A stretch of DNA of 36,484 bases from Chloroflexota bacterium (GCA_024232355.1 JAAEPW010000905.1:1-36484); one strand, 5' to 3'. Shown: positions 1-6,513, counted from the stretch's first letter. Notes: generated by a model from the sequence alone, not told the origin. Numbers and translations: made by a program.

Positions 1-141
1 GCTTTTTTAATCCACTTAGGGACTTTTTTTATGCCCAGCTCGGCAATCAGGTCGGCTACCATCACGATCACGGTCTGGCTATCTTTGACGGCTCTGAATG
101 TAGCTAATTTTTTCATTACCCACCAGTTGCGTTCGGACAGA
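1..141. repeat. Terminal direct repeat, left copy
   Basis: Bases 1-141 are identical to 36344-36484, read by eye base for base. Joining the copies gives a circle of 36,343 bp and restores a continuous HNH reading frame. A length of 141 is a common largest k-mer in metagenome assemblers, so this is most simply an assembly overlap of a circular or circularly permuted molecule, not a biological terminal repeat. That origin is inference. Confidence 0.95.
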
Positions 142-407
142 TGACCCTTTCCTGATTTTGGCGGCGGAAGGATGGCTATCATCATCAGCAGGGTCAACTC
201 TTTTAGACTGTAATCCTTCGCAGCCCAGAAAACCTCGTTTTTCACGGGTTTGCCGCCGTGGATTTCGGAATGACACCGGGTACATAACCCGATTAGGTTC
301 AAATCCCAATCCTCTCGCAGGTCGCCCGGGGTCTGGCTGCGCCGGATAATGTGATGATCTTCCGTCGCCCTTGCGCCGCATAATGGGCAAATCTCGTTTA
401 TAAGCAT
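1..407 (-). CDS. HNH endonuclease, 5' part of gene crossing the circular junction
   Basis: The frame starts at ATG 405-407 and runs off base 1. Continued through the junction it stops at 36325, giving 141 aa. The N-terminal half is a classic zinc-bound HNH nuclease: CPLCG at residues 7-11, DHHI at 17-20, NLIGLCTRCH at 37-46 and the final EIH near 48-50. This family nicks or cuts DNA; in many phages an HNH protein assists terminase, but this one sits in an early operon away from terL, so its target is unknown. It overlaps the preceding gene's stop by 10 nt and its own TGA forms an ATGA overlap with the zinc-ribbon gene at 36328. The ORF of 103 codons in another frame at 79-390 is a shadow. Confidence 0.88.
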   Translation of the reverse strand, partial: MLINEICPLCGARATEDHHIIRRSQTPGDLREDWDLNLIGLCTRCHSEIHGGKPVKNEVFWAAKDYSLKELTLLMMIAILPPPKSGKGHLSERNWWVMKKLATFRAVKDSQTVIVMVADLIAELGIKKVPKWIKK

Positions 408-607
408 CTGTACATCCATTCTAGTTCGGCATCTAATCTGGTTATTTCCGCCGCTTCCGTTTCAATTTCAGCTAATTGCTTAGTATATCCCGCTAGAATC
501 AGCTTAGTTTCCTCTATTTTCCGCTTGGTTTTCCGTTTTTTTAGCCTGAGCTGCCTAAGGTATACTCCATATCGCTCTTGGTTGTTGTGTAGCCAGTCCA
601 TGTCCAT
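398..607 (-). CDS. Small coiled-coil hypothetical protein
   Basis: This 69-aa protein is the first gene after promoter P4 and its structured leader. I start at ATG 607 because GGAGG lies 7 nt upstream; an upstream in-frame TTG at 637 has no such site. After a short N-terminus (MDMDWLHNNQERYG) the protein is almost entirely charged heptad-like helix, with LRLKKRKTKRKIEETK and LAEIETEAAEITRLDAELEW, so a coiled coil or small DNA- or RNA-associated helix is likely. No family is recognised. The end overlaps the HNH start by 10 nt, suggesting coupled expression. Confidence 0.75.
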   Translation of the reverse strand: MDMDWLHNNQERYGVYLRQLRLKKRKTKRKIEETKLILAGYTKQLAEIETEAAEITRLDAELEWMYRCL

Positions 608-647
608 GCTGCGCCTCCAAATATTAAGCCCCTGCAAGTCCTTTTCC

Positions 648-713
648 GTCGAGAAGAGGGCAGGGGCGGGTTCCCGTGAGGGAATCTCTCAAAACTGTTA
701 ACCCCTTCTCGAC
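648..713 (-). ncRNA. Structured leader RNA of the P4 operon
   Basis: Transcribed from P4, this leader can fold into a long hairpin. GTCGAGAAG (713-705) pairs perfectly with CTTCTCGAC (656-648), and GGG/CCC extends it past a one-base bulge. Inside are a TTAACAGT motif, a small hairpin UUCCC-UCAC-GGGAA (684-671) and a GC-rich CCCGCCCCTG segment just before the closing strand. The same order of parts is found in the P3 leader with an entirely different outer stem, so pairing rather than sequence is conserved. It ends about 40 nt before the 69-aa gene's start. Its function is unknown; attenuation, protein binding or RNA protection are possible. Confidence 0.65.
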
Positions 714-719
714 ACCCAG

Positions 720-748
720 AGTGTATCACAGCCCTGCCCTTGTGTCAA
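720..748 (-). promoter_or_regulatory. Promoter P4 (sigma70 type)
   Basis: On the minus strand there is TTGACA (748-743), a 17-bp spacer and TACACT (725-720), preceded by TGA giving an extended -10 (TGn). It begins directly after the methyltransferase stop codon and reads into the structured leader and the 69-aa gene, HNH and downstream small genes. Confidence 0.85.
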
Positions 749-755
749 CGCTTTT

Positions 756-1898
756 TTACGCTAAAAATGTCTGTCCTTCCGTGGCTTCATTTTCCCGTTC
801 CGTTGCGTTTTTTATAATCTCAGCGGCTTTCATCTCGGCTTGACCGTTGGCAATCCACCATTTACAGCGTTGTTTCTGGATTTCGTGATATTCAGCGTCC
901 CGTTCAATCCCTACAATATCAGTCCAGCCCGCTAAATGCGCCCCTATCATCTCCGACCCCGCCCCGGCAAAGGGGACTAGCAGCTTGCGGCTTTCCGGTG
1001 GAATTATCAGCGTTGCCAAGTACCTATTTAGGTCAATCGGTTTAAGCGTGGTATGTGTGTTTCGCTCTGTAACCCCGGCGGCTCGCTCGGCAAGGGATAC
1101 TTTGGAGCAGTAGAAAAATCGACTGCTCAATTCCCCCGTCTGCTCGTCCAGCATCTCACCTGCGGACTTGTCTAGGATTAGATTCGCGGGGAAACGCCCG
1201 GCGTGAGTGTTGCCTTGATATTCACCGACAGCCCAGCTCCCCGCGAAGCTACCTTCGCCGTTTTGTTTGTTGTATCCCACTGTCTTGGTAATATCACTAC
1301 CTATTCGTCCGCCGTCAATGTTCAGCCCGCCGCAGCCCCACTTTAGGATGTTTTCGACATAGGTTCCTTCTCTGGGTTTCTGCACTAAAAATACCTCTTC
1401 GACCGCTGGTTTTAGGGCGGTTCCGTAACCATCCCAGACCTTAGCAGCGTCCGTTGCCGGGGCGGTTATGTCCCAACTATTAACAAGGCTATCCGACCCT
1501 ACATTATAGCCAGCGTGGATGTCGGGATTTGTTCGGCTTTGGATGTGTCTGTGCTTTACCTCACGCTCCGCTCCCGCCGCCTTGTCAATTGCCAGCCCAA
1601 TACTCATAGATTTGGGGAAACCAGACCCATAGAGGTAAAATAGCTTATCTCGAATCTCAAAACCCGCTTCGGCGAGGTTAGTCCCCATGATATGGCTGGT
1701 TCTAGCACCGCAAAAGACTAATCCAAACGCCCCGGGCTTCAGAACCCTCAAAATCTCTTGCCAGATTTCGACACTGGGAACATCGCTATCCCATGTTCTC
1801 CCCATGAAGCTCCAGCCGTAGGGCGGATCGCAGAACAACCCGTCAAATGTGTTGCCTGGGTAGTCAATGGTCTCAACGCTGGCTAGGATGTGCTTCAT
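756..1898 (-). CDS. Site-specific DNA methyltransferase (N6-adenine or N4-cytosine)
   Basis: This 380-aa enzyme transfers a methyl group from S-adenosylmethionine to an exocyclic amino group in DNA. The catalytic motif IV DPPY is at residues 24-27 and the SAM-binding motif I (PFAGAGSEMIGA) is near residues 309-320, preceded by PIDLNRYL. That order, catalytic motif first, is the beta class. The long middle segment (about 100-270) is the likely target-recognition region. No restriction endonuclease partner is visible, so it is an orphan enzyme, probably protecting phage DNA or altering expression. It is the last gene of the P3 operon; its ATG overlaps the stop of the 57-aa Cys-rich gene (ATGA). 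Confidence 0.92.
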   Translation of the reverse strand: MKHILASVETIDYPGNTFDGLFCDPPYGWSFMGRTWDSDVPSVEIWQEILRVLKPGAFGLVFCGARTSHIMGTNLAEAGFEIRDKLFYLYGSGFPKSMSIGLAIDKAAGAEREVKHRHIQSRTNPDIHAGYNVGSDSLVNSWDITAPATDAAKVWDGYGTALKPAVEEVFLVQKPREGTYVENILKWGCGGLNIDGGRIGSDITKTVGYNKQNGEGSFAGSWAVGEYQGNTHAGRFPANLILDKSAGEMLDEQTGELSSRFFYCSKVSLAERAAGVTERNTHTTLKPIDLNRYLATLIIPPESRKLLVPFAGAGSEMIGAHLAGWTDIVGIERDAEYHEIQKQRCKWWIANGQAEMKAAEIIKNATERENEATEGQTFLA

Positions 1899-2068
1899 AC
1901 TGCGCTCCGTTCCCCGTTTTCCATCCTGATTGCCTGCCGGACACCGTCAGATTCGCAGATTTCGCCGTTGCTATACTTGCATTCTTCTAGGTTGTTCTCT
2001 TCTCGAAAATCGCATTCGTCGGTCTGGCAACAGACCAGCCCGTCAATCACCATCGCCCCGTGGGTCAT
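1895..2068 (-). CDS. Cys-rich microprotein, 57 aa (family A)
   Basis: This gene was found by reading the gap between two larger genes. It has ATGA overlaps at both ends: its ATG at 2068 overlaps the stop at 2065, and its TGA overlaps the methyltransferase ATG at 1898. The protein has five cysteines (VCCQTDEC, EEC, EIC) in an acidic context. It resembles the 52-aa protein at 35142-35300, which has the same order of a DG-hydrophobic-C start, a C-x-[DF] acidic stretch, C-x-[FY], then a G-x-I-C and an [QV]AI/ELAI helix. A metal-binding fold is plausible. No known family is recognised. Confidence 0.72.
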   Translation of the reverse strand: MTHGAMVIDGLVCCQTDECDFREENNLEECKYSNGEICESDGVRQAIRMENGERSAV

Positions 2069-2412
2069 GTCCACGCCCCCTCCAATATCGCCAATTTGCC
2101 CAATAATGCGGTGTCGGATTCCGCTTCCTGCTTCGCCATCTGCTTGTCAACCCACTCGCACGGTTGGTAGACCAGCGTCAATAACGGAATTAGCTTGCCG
2201 TGTTTCTCCACCATTCCAGCCGACCAGTCTTCAGGGTCAGACCAAACCCCCGCTAATGCCATTTCAAACGCCGCCCCAAAGCCGATGATGGGTTCGCCCG
2301 CTTCCTCTCGCATTTTCCATAGCTCAAACTTCCGGTCGGTTCGCTTAATTCGTCCTGACAGTCTGGTATTTTTAATCAATGCCCAGATTTTTTCATATTT
2401 AGTATGGTTCAT
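2065..2412 (-). CDS. Hypothetical protein in replication operon
   Basis: This 115-aa protein lies between the helicase and the Cys-rich microprotein. It starts at ATG 2412, overlapping the helicase's 3' end by 14 nt, and ends in an ATGA overlap. The N-terminus is basic (KNTRLSGRIKRTDRKFELWK) and the rest is mixed alpha/beta with several tryptophans. No catalytic motif is apparent and I do not recognise the family. Its tight position suggests a replication or DNA-modification accessory role, which is inference only. Confidence 0.78.
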   Translation of the reverse strand: MNHTKYEKIWALIKNTRLSGRIKRTDRKFELWKMREEAGEPIIGFGAAFEMALAGVWSDPEDWSAGMVEKHGKLIPLLTLVYQPCEWVDKQMAKQEAESDTALLGKLAILEGAWT

Positions 2413-3709
2413 CTTTGTACCAGTCCTTTCTGTCGTCTATATCCTCTTTCCGTCCGCTCAAATCGTCTCGTTTTGTGGTATTCCCGTTAAACTCCTGCAA
2501 TCCCTTGTCAAAATGCAACCAAACCATGCCCGGAGGGACTTTTCTGGCTACAATTTCGACACAAACATCGCTATCACGCTCTTCTTCTTGATTTTGCGAT
2601 AACAACAAACCCATGTCCATATCCTGTTCAATCGCACCCGACCCTTTCAGATGGTGGATTGACGGGCGTTTGTGGTCTTCCGCCGTCCGGTTCAGCTGCG
2701 CTAAGGCAACCACCGCCATGCCATTCGCCCGGGCTTCCAGTTTCAGCGTTCGTGTGATCTGCGCAATCTCTTCGTGTCGCTTTCCGCCCGCCCCGTTCAT
2801 CAATTGCAGATAGTCTAATACGACTAATTTGCAACCTCGGGCGGCGTGTCTGCGCATTGCGCCGTACAATTCCCCGGCGGTGATTGCATAATCGTAGTAG
2901 ATCGGCTGGTCGGCAAAGGCTTTGCCACGGTCAGCCAGCTTGGCAAGGTCAATTCGGGCGGGGTTGGCTCGTTTTTCTGCCCAATCCCAGCCCATTTTCC
3001 GGCAAATCATACGCATAAACAGCTCAGAATTAGACATTTCCAAGCTGATTGCACCAACTGGCGTTCCGTTCCCTGCGATATTGGCTAGGATGTTAGCCAT
3101 TAGCGCAGTCTTTCCCTTTTTCGGGCGGGCGGCAATGATGTACAGCTCGCCAGGGAACAGCCCTGCAATCTTTGCGTCCAGCGGGGCGATTCCGGTCGGC
3201 ATTGCCCCGCCCCTGCCTTCAACCATCGCCTTGACCTCATCAAACGCCGTCTTGTAAACCTCTAAGTTCGTTAGGTTTAGCTTCGTTGCTGCCTGTGATA
3301 ATGCCTCGGCAATTACCAGATTCAGGTCGCCCAGCACACGGTCAGTGTCTTCGTTGTCTCGCAGGGCGGCGGCGGCGGAGGAGATTCCAGCGGTCAGCTT
3401 CCGGCGGCGGCGGCGGTTCAGCAGCTTTTCGCCCCATGTTTTTTGACCGACCACGGTCTGCGAGGCGGCGATAATCTCGTCAAGCACCTCAACGATCCCC
3501 TCGGCTCGCAAATTATCGACAATGAAGTGCCTATCCACTGCGCCGTATTGGTGATAACTGGACTGGCAAATGCGGTAAACCGACTGGTAATCGGGATTGA
3601 CAAAGTCATCGGCGAGGATGCCCTGCTCCAAAGCAGTTTCGATCCCGCCCGCTATCACGGCACCTAGGTATGCTGCGCCTAAATCATCTTGTTTCTCGTT
3701 ATAACTCAA
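2399..3709 (-). CDS. dnaB: Replicative DNA helicase, DnaB family
   Basis: This 436-aa hexameric helicase unwinds the fork ahead of the host replisome. The N-terminal domain (1-140) resembles DnaB-N. The RecA-like motor has Walker A ARPKKGKT at 194-201, ISLEMS at 221-226 (the usual DnaB SLEMS motif) and Walker B KLVVLDYLQL at 294-303. The start is TTG: AAGGAGGAAAGCCC lies directly upstream and an identical arrangement starts the gene at 3971. The start overlaps the 90-aa gene by 11 nt. With the initiator at 4424-5464 it forms a minimal lambda-O/P-like replication pair; no loader, primase or polymerase is seen. Confidence 0.95.
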   Translation of the reverse strand: MSYNEKQDDLGAAYLGAVIAGGIETALEQGILADDFVNPDYQSVYRICQSSYHQYGAVDRHFIVDNLRAEGIVEVLDEIIAASQTVVGQKTWGEKLLNRRRRRKLTAGISSAAAALRDNEDTDRVLGDLNLVIAEALSQAATKLNLTNLEVYKTAFDEVKAMVEGRGGAMPTGIAPLDAKIAGLFPGELYIIAARPKKGKTALMANILANIAGNGTPVGAISLEMSNSELFMRMICRKMGWDWAEKRANPARIDLAKLADRGKAFADQPIYYDYAITAGELYGAMRRHAARGCKLVVLDYLQLMNGAGGKRHEEIAQITRTLKLEARANGMAVVALAQLNRTAEDHKRPSIHHLKGSGAIEQDMDMGLLLSQNQEEERDSDVCVEIVARKVPPGMVWLHFDKGLQEFNGNTTKRDDLSGRKEDIDDRKDWYKDEPY

Positions 3710-3971
3710 GGGCTTTCCTCCTTTTCCGTCCGGCTTCCAGCTTCACCAATTGCCGTATGTACTCGGTTTCCAGTCCTGCTGCCAGTTTCTCCAGATCGTC
3801 CGCCTCGGCGATCAATTTTTCCTTGCTTTTCGTTTTAGATTCTTCCGGCGGCGCAAGCACCCTGGCTATGCAAACCAACGCCGTTGCCATCCACTCATCT
3901 GATAGGATTTCGGTGTCGCACAGGTCTGCTATCAGCTGGTCTAACGACCGATTCTCAATGTTTTTTTTCAA
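3699..3971 (-). CDS. Small helical hypothetical protein
   Basis: This 90-aa protein probably starts at TTG 3971, because GGAGG lies 8 nt upstream in the same 18-nt junction sequence that precedes the helicase. It has an N-terminal half with DQLIADLCDTEILSDEW and a C-terminal charged helix with LEKLAAGLETEYIRQLVKLE, likely a coiled coil. It ends in RRKALEL, where the RRKALE codons double as the Shine-Dalgarno site and TTG of the helicase gene. Position before the helicase suggests a helicase partner or loader, but no loader motif such as an AAA+ domain is present. Confidence 0.75.
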   Translation of the reverse strand: MKKNIENRSLDQLIADLCDTEILSDEWMATALVCIARVLAPPEESKTKSKEKLIAEADDLEKLAAGLETEYIRQLVKLEAGRKRRKALEL

Positions 3972-4416
3972 GGGCTTTCCTCCTTCTCAATGCTCGTTGG
4001 CAGGCGTTAACCCGCTCTCGGTTTTCGGTATTCCACTTCCTTTTTTTGATTGTCTGGCAGGGTTTACAGCGGATTTGGAGATTTTTTCCCTTCTTCCAAA
4101 ATTCGCTGATTGGCTGGTATCCGCAATCCAGACACCATCGATGCTCAATTCCGTCAATCCAGATGTGGGGGTGTTCCCGGTGGAGCTGCTTGTGTTTTTT
4201 TACCGTCAAGCACTGTAGATTGTCAGGACGGTCATTGGCTTTGTCAAAATCCCTGTGGTGAATATCGTGGTCGGCTGGAATAGGTCCGTTTTCCAATTCC
4301 CAAACCCAGCGTGAGTTATTGGTACTCTTCCGGCTCTTGCCTTCCTTCCAAAATCGCACCCATCTGCCCAGGCTTTTTATCCAGTATTTCTTGGCTGCCC
4401 GCTTTTCCGGTGTCAT
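3955..4416 (-). CDS. HNH endonuclease with C-terminal zinc finger
   Basis: This 153-aa protein starts at ATG 4416, 8 nt after the initiator's stop, with an AGGGG site. The N-terminus is basic. The nuclease core follows: ENGPIPADHDIHHRDFDKAN, then NDRPDNLQCLTVKKHKQLH, the pattern of HNH_3-type homing or nicking enzymes. After it come WCLDCG and IRCKPC, a likely four-cysteine zinc finger. It could be a free-standing homing endonuclease in the replication operon or a functional nicking enzyme; the intact reading frame does not decide. It overlaps the next gene by 17 nt. Confidence 0.87.
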   Translation of the reverse strand: MTPEKRAAKKYWIKSLGRWVRFWKEGKSRKSTNNSRWVWELENGPIPADHDIHHRDFDKANDRPDNLQCLTVKKHKQLHREHPHIWIDGIEHRWCLDCGYQPISEFWKKGKNLQIRCKPCQTIKKRKWNTENRERVNACQRALRRRKALEKKH

Positions 4417-4423
4417 CGTTCCC

Positions 4424-5464
4424 CTATCTGTTGCGATCCCGTGCCTGCGTATAGGCGTGGAATAGGTTGCTGTATGCGGCTTCGCCCCCGCAACGCTCGT
4501 GCGTTTCCTTTCGTTTTTCACCGTCCAGAGCGTTTTCATCGATCCAGTCAAAGCACTTCTGGCGCAGGCGGTCAAGCTCGTCTTGCTGCGCCGGGGATGT
4601 TTCAGTTGGTAGTGCTTTTTGATCTTTTCGATACCAGCTTAAGACCGTGTGATAGTCTGATTTGTACTTCTTTCCAGTTTTGTGCTTGTATTCCTCAATT
4701 CGTATTACATAATCAGCAAATAGTGAGACACCTAAGCGTTTTTTTAATTTCTCTATCTCTTTTGTGGTCATTTTCACTCTAGTTACATCTTCACCTTCAA
4801 TTTTTACCAACTGCTTCTTGTCGATAACTTCAACCCCGCTATTATCGGATTGAATCTCAGCACCCGGCAAAGAGATAGTTTTCTTTACTTCTTTTACTTC
4901 TTCTCCTTCTTTAGAACTTTTCGCACCCCCCTGTAGATTGTGTGCTGGAGCCATTCTACAGGCTTTTTCCAAGTTGCTTGCTTGCCCCCCATTAGCCCCC
5001 GTGCTTGCCCCCGTGCTACCATCGCCCCCTGCTACACCGTTGCTATCGCTTGTTAATTTGCTTGCCCCCCGCTTGCCCTTTTGCTTGCCCTCGCCCTCTT
5101 GTTTGCCCTTCTCTGTTGGTACACGCTGGTAAAGCCCCCAGTTACATACACTTACCAATGGCTTCAGGTTGCCCTCTTGCTTGCCCTTCTCGATAAATCC
5201 CGTGGCTATCAAATGTTCAACGGCGAGCCGTGTTTCCTTTGGCGATCCGCCGATCCACCCGCTCATATCTCCGGTTGACGCTTTCAGCTCGCCGGGGTTG
5301 AGTGTTACCATCTGCCTGCCACTCTTCACTTTCTTGGTTTTCCACGCCGCCCTAATCAATATCTCAATCATCAGGACTTTCGTCTTGGCGTTTGGGGCTG
5401 CTGCCCAGCTATCGCTTTCGCCGAGCTGCCGATAAAGCAGTATAAAATTGCCATTATCTAACAT
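4424..5464 (-). CDS. Phage replication initiator (winged-helix, O-like)
   Basis: This 346-aa protein is the first gene after P3. Residues 1-115 match the winged-helix region of phage replication proteins (LYRQLGESDSW ... TKVLMIEILIRA ... LNPGELKAST ... TRLAVEHLIATGFIE ... VCNWGLYQ). A low-complexity Gly/Lys/Gln/Ser linker spans about 117-205. The C-terminal part (230-346) is helical with KKRLGVSLFADYVIRIEEYK and HTVLSWYRKD, suited to contacting the helicase. By analogy with lambda O it would bind an origin lying within its own gene; the linker DNA does contain repeated CTTGCCC units. The function is from family resemblance; the origin is inference. Confidence 0.82.
   Translation of the reverse strand: MLDNGNFILLYRQLGESDSWAAAPNAKTKVLMIEILIRAAWKTKKVKSGRQMVTLNPGELKASTGDMSGWIGGSPKETRLAVEHLIATGFIEKGKQEGNLKPLVSVCNWGLYQRVPTEKGKQEGEGKQKGKRGASKLTSDSNGVAGGDGSTGASTGANGGQASNLEKACRMAPAHNLQGGAKSSKEGEEVKEVKKTISLPGAEIQSDNSGVEVIDKKQLVKIEGEDVTRVKMTTKEIEKLKKRLGVSLFADYVIRIEEYKHKTGKKYKSDYHTVLSWYRKDQKALPTETSPAQQDELDRLRQKCFDWIDENALDGEKRKETHERCGGEAAYSNLFHAYTQARDRNR
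4981..5191. repeat. Iteron-like CTTGCCC repeats inside the initiator gene
   Basis: Exact CTTGCCC occurs at 4981, 5004, 5061, 5072, 5084 and 5180, with variants near 5102 and 5168. A 21-bp unit recurs at 5093-5113 and 5171-5191 with one mismatch. The repeats encode the GKQEG-type linker. Lambdoid phages keep origin iterons in the same place in gene O, so this is a candidate origin. A low-complexity protein linker alone could also produce it. Confidence 0.4.
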
Positions 5465-5509
5465 AATTCTCCGTTTTTCGACACAAAAGCCCCCGCTAAT
5501 CCCATAACT

Positions 5510-5577
5510 GCCAAGTCAGGGGCGGGGGCATTGATCCCTTGCGGGACATTGTCAATACTGTTAATCCCTGACTTGGC
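5510..5577 (-). ncRNA. Structured leader RNA of the P3 operon
   Basis: GCCAAGTCAGGG (5577-5566) pairs perfectly over 12 bp with CCCTGACTTGGC (5521-5510). Between the arms are TTAACAGT, a TTGACA, an inner hairpin UCCC-GCAA-GGGA (5546-5535) with a GNRA-type loop, and a GC-rich segment CCCCCGCCCCTG just before the closing arm. The layout matches the leader at 648-713 although the outer stems share no sequence. It lies between P3 and the initiator ATG, which follows about 45 nt later. Confidence 0.68.
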
Positions 5578-5583
5578 ATACAC

Positions 5584-5612
5584 AGTATATCAGCATTTTC
5601 TGAGCGTGTCAA
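5584..5612 (-). promoter_or_regulatory. Promoter P3 (sigma70 type)
   Basis: TTGACA (5612-5607), a 17-bp spacer and TATACT (5589-5584) with TGA before the -10 (extended -10). It follows the stop of the 25-aa ORF by about 8 nt and drives the replication operon. Confidence 0.88.
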
Positions 5613-5619
5613 GGGGTTT

Positions 5620-5697
5620 TTATAGCGATTCGAGAAAGTCCTTGTTCTCCGCCGCTGGTGGATTGTACCCCGCTAGCTGCTCCGTTATCCGTTTCAT
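5620..5697 (-). CDS. Possible 25-aa microprotein, end of P2 operon
   Basis: An ATG at 5697 overlaps the stop of the 82-aa gene as ATGA, the junction used throughout this operon. The frame runs 25 codons to TAA, ending just before the P3 -35 box. It begins MKRITEQLAGYNPP and ends NKDFLESL. It is too short for family recognition. The coupled start and the snug fit to the promoter favour a real gene, but chance cannot be excluded. Confidence 0.5.
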   Translation of the reverse strand: MKRITEQLAGYNPPAAENKDFLESL

Positions 5698-5942
5698 ATT
5701 TGCATTCTCTCCTTGCCGTATTCGGTTAGTTTTAGCATGGCACTAACGCCATAATCTTCGTGATCAATTTCGGATAGAACAAGGATATAACTGACGCTCA
5801 CCAGGTGAATAATGCCTTCCAGCATTTCGGTGTATTCGTCGTGGTTTACCAACCTATCCATACCCGTTTGTTCCCACAGCTCACGGACGGTTTTCTGCCC
5901 CCTGTGTAGCTGCTCCATAATTTTCCAGCGTACCCTGTTCAT
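5694..5942 (-). CDS. Small winged-helix-like hypothetical protein
   Basis: This 82-aa protein is started at ATG 5942, where GGAGG lies about 7 nt upstream; a GTG four codons earlier is less likely. The sequence VRWKIMEQLHRGQKTVRELWEQTG reads like the helix-turn-helix of a winged helix, and the end (VSAMLKLTEYGKERM) resembles the wing and final helix. It may be a small DNA-binding regulator, but no family can be named. It sits between a membrane protein and the terminal 25-aa ORF. Confidence 0.75.
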   Translation of the reverse strand: MNRVRWKIMEQLHRGQKTVRELWEQTGMDRLVNHDEYTEMLEGIIHLVSVSYILVLSEIDHEDYGVSAMLKLTEYGKERMQI

Positions 5943-5944
5943 CG

Positions 5945-6172
5945 TTACCTCCACTCTTCCGGTTCTCCTGCTACTGGATTGTTTGTTTTCACGGTTCCAT
6001 CCGGTTGTGTGTTATAACCCAGACGGTGCTGCTCTTCCGGGCTGTAGTGGGCGGCAATCTCGGCTCGGTTTTTCCGATCTCGCATTCCGGCTATAGCTAC
6101 CCCGCCAAAGACAACGACGAGGAAGATAACAAATAGCACTTCAGCTATGGCTTGCCAGCAGGTTCCGGTCAT
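5945..6172 (-). CDS. Small single-pass membrane protein
   Basis: This 75-aa protein starts in an ATGA overlap with the preceding 39-aa gene. Residues about 8-30 (AIAEVLFVIFLVVVFGGVAIAGM) form one transmembrane helix, followed by a positively charged RDRKNR stop and a 45-residue hydrophilic tail (HYSPEEQHRLGYN). By the positive-inside rule the tail should be cytoplasmic. Early phage membrane proteins of this kind may affect superinfection or host physiology; nothing here specifies which. Confidence 0.78.
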   Translation of the reverse strand: MTGTCWQAIAEVLFVIFLVVVFGGVAIAGMRDRKNRAEIAAHYSPEEQHRLGYNTQPDGTVKTNNPVAGEPEEWR

Positions 6173-6288
6173 CGGTTACCTCCCCAGCAGTGTCGGCACA
6201 TGCCGACTTCTGGTTCCCACTTATCCGCCGGAACCCATTGACTACATTCTGGACACCAAACACGGTTACCTATCAGTTCTGGTTTCAT
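6169..6288 (-). CDS. 39-aa zinc-ribbon microprotein
   Basis: Started at ATG 6288 with GGGGGAGC upstream and an ATGA overlap with the preceding stop (6285). The sequence holds two CxxC pairs, VWCPECSQW and MCRHCW, so it is a rubredoxin-like or ribbon zinc site in a minimal protein. A longer upstream extension in this frame overlaps another gene and lacks a ribosome site. Its role is unknown. It is one of five or more small Cys-pair proteins in this genome. Confidence 0.78.
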   Translation of the reverse strand: MKPELIGNRVWCPECSQWVPADKWEPEVGMCRHCWGGNR

Positions 6289-6500
6289 GCTCCCCCCGCC
6301 ATCGATTCTCTTAATTCTGCCATCACGGACACTGCTTTTTTTCCGGTTATTATCCATAGTCCCCGTTTGTTGGTGATCGCTATAACCCCAACATTGCAAT
6401 CGGGGCAGCCTTGACCATACGTTCTGCCGGGGGGAATCTTTTCGTCGTAATTGACCTCGATCCCACAATTTGGGCAGGTTGCACTCCCTCTTACTCTCAT
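6285..6500 (-). CDS. Small zinc-ribbon protein
   Basis: This 71-aa protein starts at ATG 6500, with GAGAGGG upstream. CPNC (about residues 9-12) and CPDC (about 32-35) make a four-cysteine zinc ribbon, followed by a short beta-rich tail (VGVIAITNKRGLWIITGKK). It is the first gene after non-coding element a, with no strong promoter between. Similar proteins in phages are of unknown role. Confidence 0.78.
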   Translation of the reverse strand: MRVRGSATCPNCGIEVNYDEKIPPGRTYGQGCPDCNVGVIAITNKRGLWIITGKKAVSVMAELRESMAGGA

Positions 6501-6513
6501 CGTACCCTCTCTG

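Noticed and set aside
290..315. T-arm-like GGTTCAAATCCC on the plus strand
   Set aside because: It lies in the HNH coding frame (DLNLIGLC) and no cloverleaf can be built.
3955..3975. A8 run at the HNH/90-aa junction as a frameshift site
   Set aside because: Fusing the two frames would need a +1 or -2 shift, and the downstream gene has its own strong ribosome site and TTG.
5548..5556. TTGACA inside the P3 leader as a second promoter
   Set aside because: No -10-like hexamer lies at 16-18 bp; the sequence is better explained as part of the leader structure.
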